NCBI GenBank assembly: GCA_012064385.1
Contig: QRDG01000531.1
Span: 943,331 to 1,007,330, forward strand
From: Puccinellia tenuiflora
Lineage: Eukaryota > Streptophyta > Magnoliopsida > Poales > Poaceae
Direction: 5' to 3'
Length of the DNA: 64,000 nucleotides
This document shows, piece by piece, positions 62,904-64,000 of the stretch. Both the position numbers and the translations under genes were made by a program. Positions within the stretch are counted from its first letter, which is position 1. Each line of letters opens with the position of its first letter. Below the pieces are notes generated by a model that was not told where the DNA came from, did no database searches, and saw only the letters and a list, made by a program, of their open reading frames with translations.

Positions 62904-64000
62904 AGAAGCTACAGTCAAGCTAATGACTATAAACAAGAGCAGCTCATCAGGAGGCAACCTGATACCTTTTTTTTATGTCTTTCAAATTTTTATTTCCTTT
63001 ATTAGCCATGCTTGTCTTTTGTGTTTTGCTTTGTGTTTTTGTTTTTCAGATTTTGAATAAAGGAGAATGGGAAGTCTTGGCTATGATATCATGGAATAAG
63101 AAGCAGAGGAGAACACCAGGTGGAATTATTTCAATCACTTACGCCATTTTTACAGCATGAGTTTCATTGTTATGCCATGTCTATGAATTATGATCAATTT
63201 GGCAAATTATAAGCTGTTTTAGTAAAAGTTTCATTTTGGGTTGTTCATCCCTGTTCGAGCAGCACTCCATTTTATTGAGAATCTTGTATTTTTATCTGTC
63301 TATTATTCTTGCAAAGGCTTATGCTCAGAAGCATTTATCAAATTTAGAATTTATTCATTTCTCTGTTCAAAGCTCTTGGAATACTAGATAATGCAAATGA
63401 CACAGAAATTGAATGTGATGATCCACTTCAGAGCCATGTTCTAACTGCATTTCTGCATGTTTGCATTTTTTGGCATTAGCAATCATGATCTTGGGATTGT
63501 GATTTGTGAAGCACTAACAGTGAAACTAACTGAAAATTGCTGTAACAGCTAACAATTTTTGCATTAGCTACTGTGATCTCGGGATTGTAGTATGTGAAGC
63601 ACTAACTGAAAACCTATAACAGAATCTGAAGAAGTGTTGGCATTAGCAGTTATGATCTCGGGATAGTAACATGTGAAGCACTAACTACGTTAACTTGACA
63701 AGAAGATGACTAACTAACTCATTCTATGCATTTGCACTAGCCTACTATGTTCCTGGGAACTGTAGCAGGTGAAGCACTGACTCTGCATGCATATGACATT
63801 TACATCTGCATTATGGCTATTTTCTGGATCAGTTCATCTCAATCTCTCTGTCATCTGTCTTATCTTGTTAATCCAGAGCAGTTGAACCTAGAAATGATTA
63901 AAATCTATCATTTGAAACTTATTTCTGAACTAGAGCTTGCCCTAACAATAGACAGAATCGCAATGAATCCGATTTGAATGGACTGCTAAGATTTCAGAAC
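62904..64000 (+). other. Athila 3' untranslated region
   Basis: No frame over about 80 codons and no env-like gene recognised. Contains a degenerate repeat family at 63471-63785. The 3' LTR is not reached. Confidence 0.6.
63471..63785. repeat. Four degenerate repeats in the Athila 3' region
   Basis: Units at 63473, 63561, 63640 and 63734 follow the pattern GCATTAGC..., about ten bases, ATGATCTCGGGATTGTA, then TGTGAAGCACTAACT. Spacings are about 88, 79 and 94 bp, so the core is conserved while the linkers vary. Confidence 0.8.

Larger units (their letters stand above)
55931..64000 (+). mobile_element. Athila-type Ty3/Gypsy retrotransposon (3' end outside the window)
   Basis: Plus strand: LTR ending about 57195, primer-binding site TGGTGCCATTGCCGGGGA, gag, protease, RT, RNase H, integrase, then a long non-coding tail. 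The tRNA-Asp-like primer site and protein motifs (FMDDFTVYG RT, HLPVELEHRA integrase end) fit the Athila lineage. Several stops and frameshifts show a decayed copy. The left boundary is approximate. Confidence 0.85.

Overview
This window looks like intergenic DNA from a large grass genome, most likely a Triticeae species such as wheat, Aegilops, rye or barley. That is inferred from the mix of transposon families. I see no ordinary host gene, rRNA, CRISPR array or bacterial operon. Almost every base can be assigned to nested transposable elements, and most are dated relative to one another by exact target-site duplications (TSDs).

Left part (1-12010): a Tat-type Ty3/Gypsy retrotransposon on the minus strand (gypsy-A). 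It reads from an LTR at 10722-11818 through gag, protease, a gutted reverse transcriptase and two RNase H domains to integrase. The integrase is split by a degenerate CACTA transposon (CACTA-1, 56-5682, TSD TCC). A 5'-truncated LINE lies beside gypsy-A on the minus strand.

A segment of about 6.2 kb spanning gypsy-A protease, gag, LTR, the LINE and its flank is present twice as a direct tandem duplication. Unit 1 starts at 8143 and unit 2 at 35806, with a 4-bp GGGT microhomology at the breakpoints. Each unit later took different insertions. Unit 1's LINE received a large non-coding LTR-like element (13329-34776, TSD ATAGA). That element itself received a small palindrome-rich CACTA-2 (14249-16040, TSD AGT) and a 13.75-kb multigene CACTA-3 (17471-31223, TSD TTA). 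Unit 2 received gypsy-B (39605-53184, two 687-bp LTRs, TSD GGGAG), whose gag holds a 3.57-kb solo LTR (41453-45025, TSD ACCGC).

CACTA-3 is the most interesting object. It carries five gene modules: a WRN-type 3'-5' exonuclease-like gene, a nearly intact TNP2 transposase, two short unknown genes, and a seven-coding-exon TNPA/Ulp1-protease gene. Each module is preceded by a copy of the element's own subterminal hairpin repeat and a TATA box. Some modules share 3' ends, as if several CACTA elements had fused head to tail.

Gypsy-B lacks integrase. It carries an antisense multi-exon gene with a plant gypsy-type accessory domain that runs into the truncated end of pol. The right end (about 55900-64000) is an Athila-type Ty3/Gypsy element on the plus strand with several stops and frameshifts; its 3' LTR lies beyond the window.
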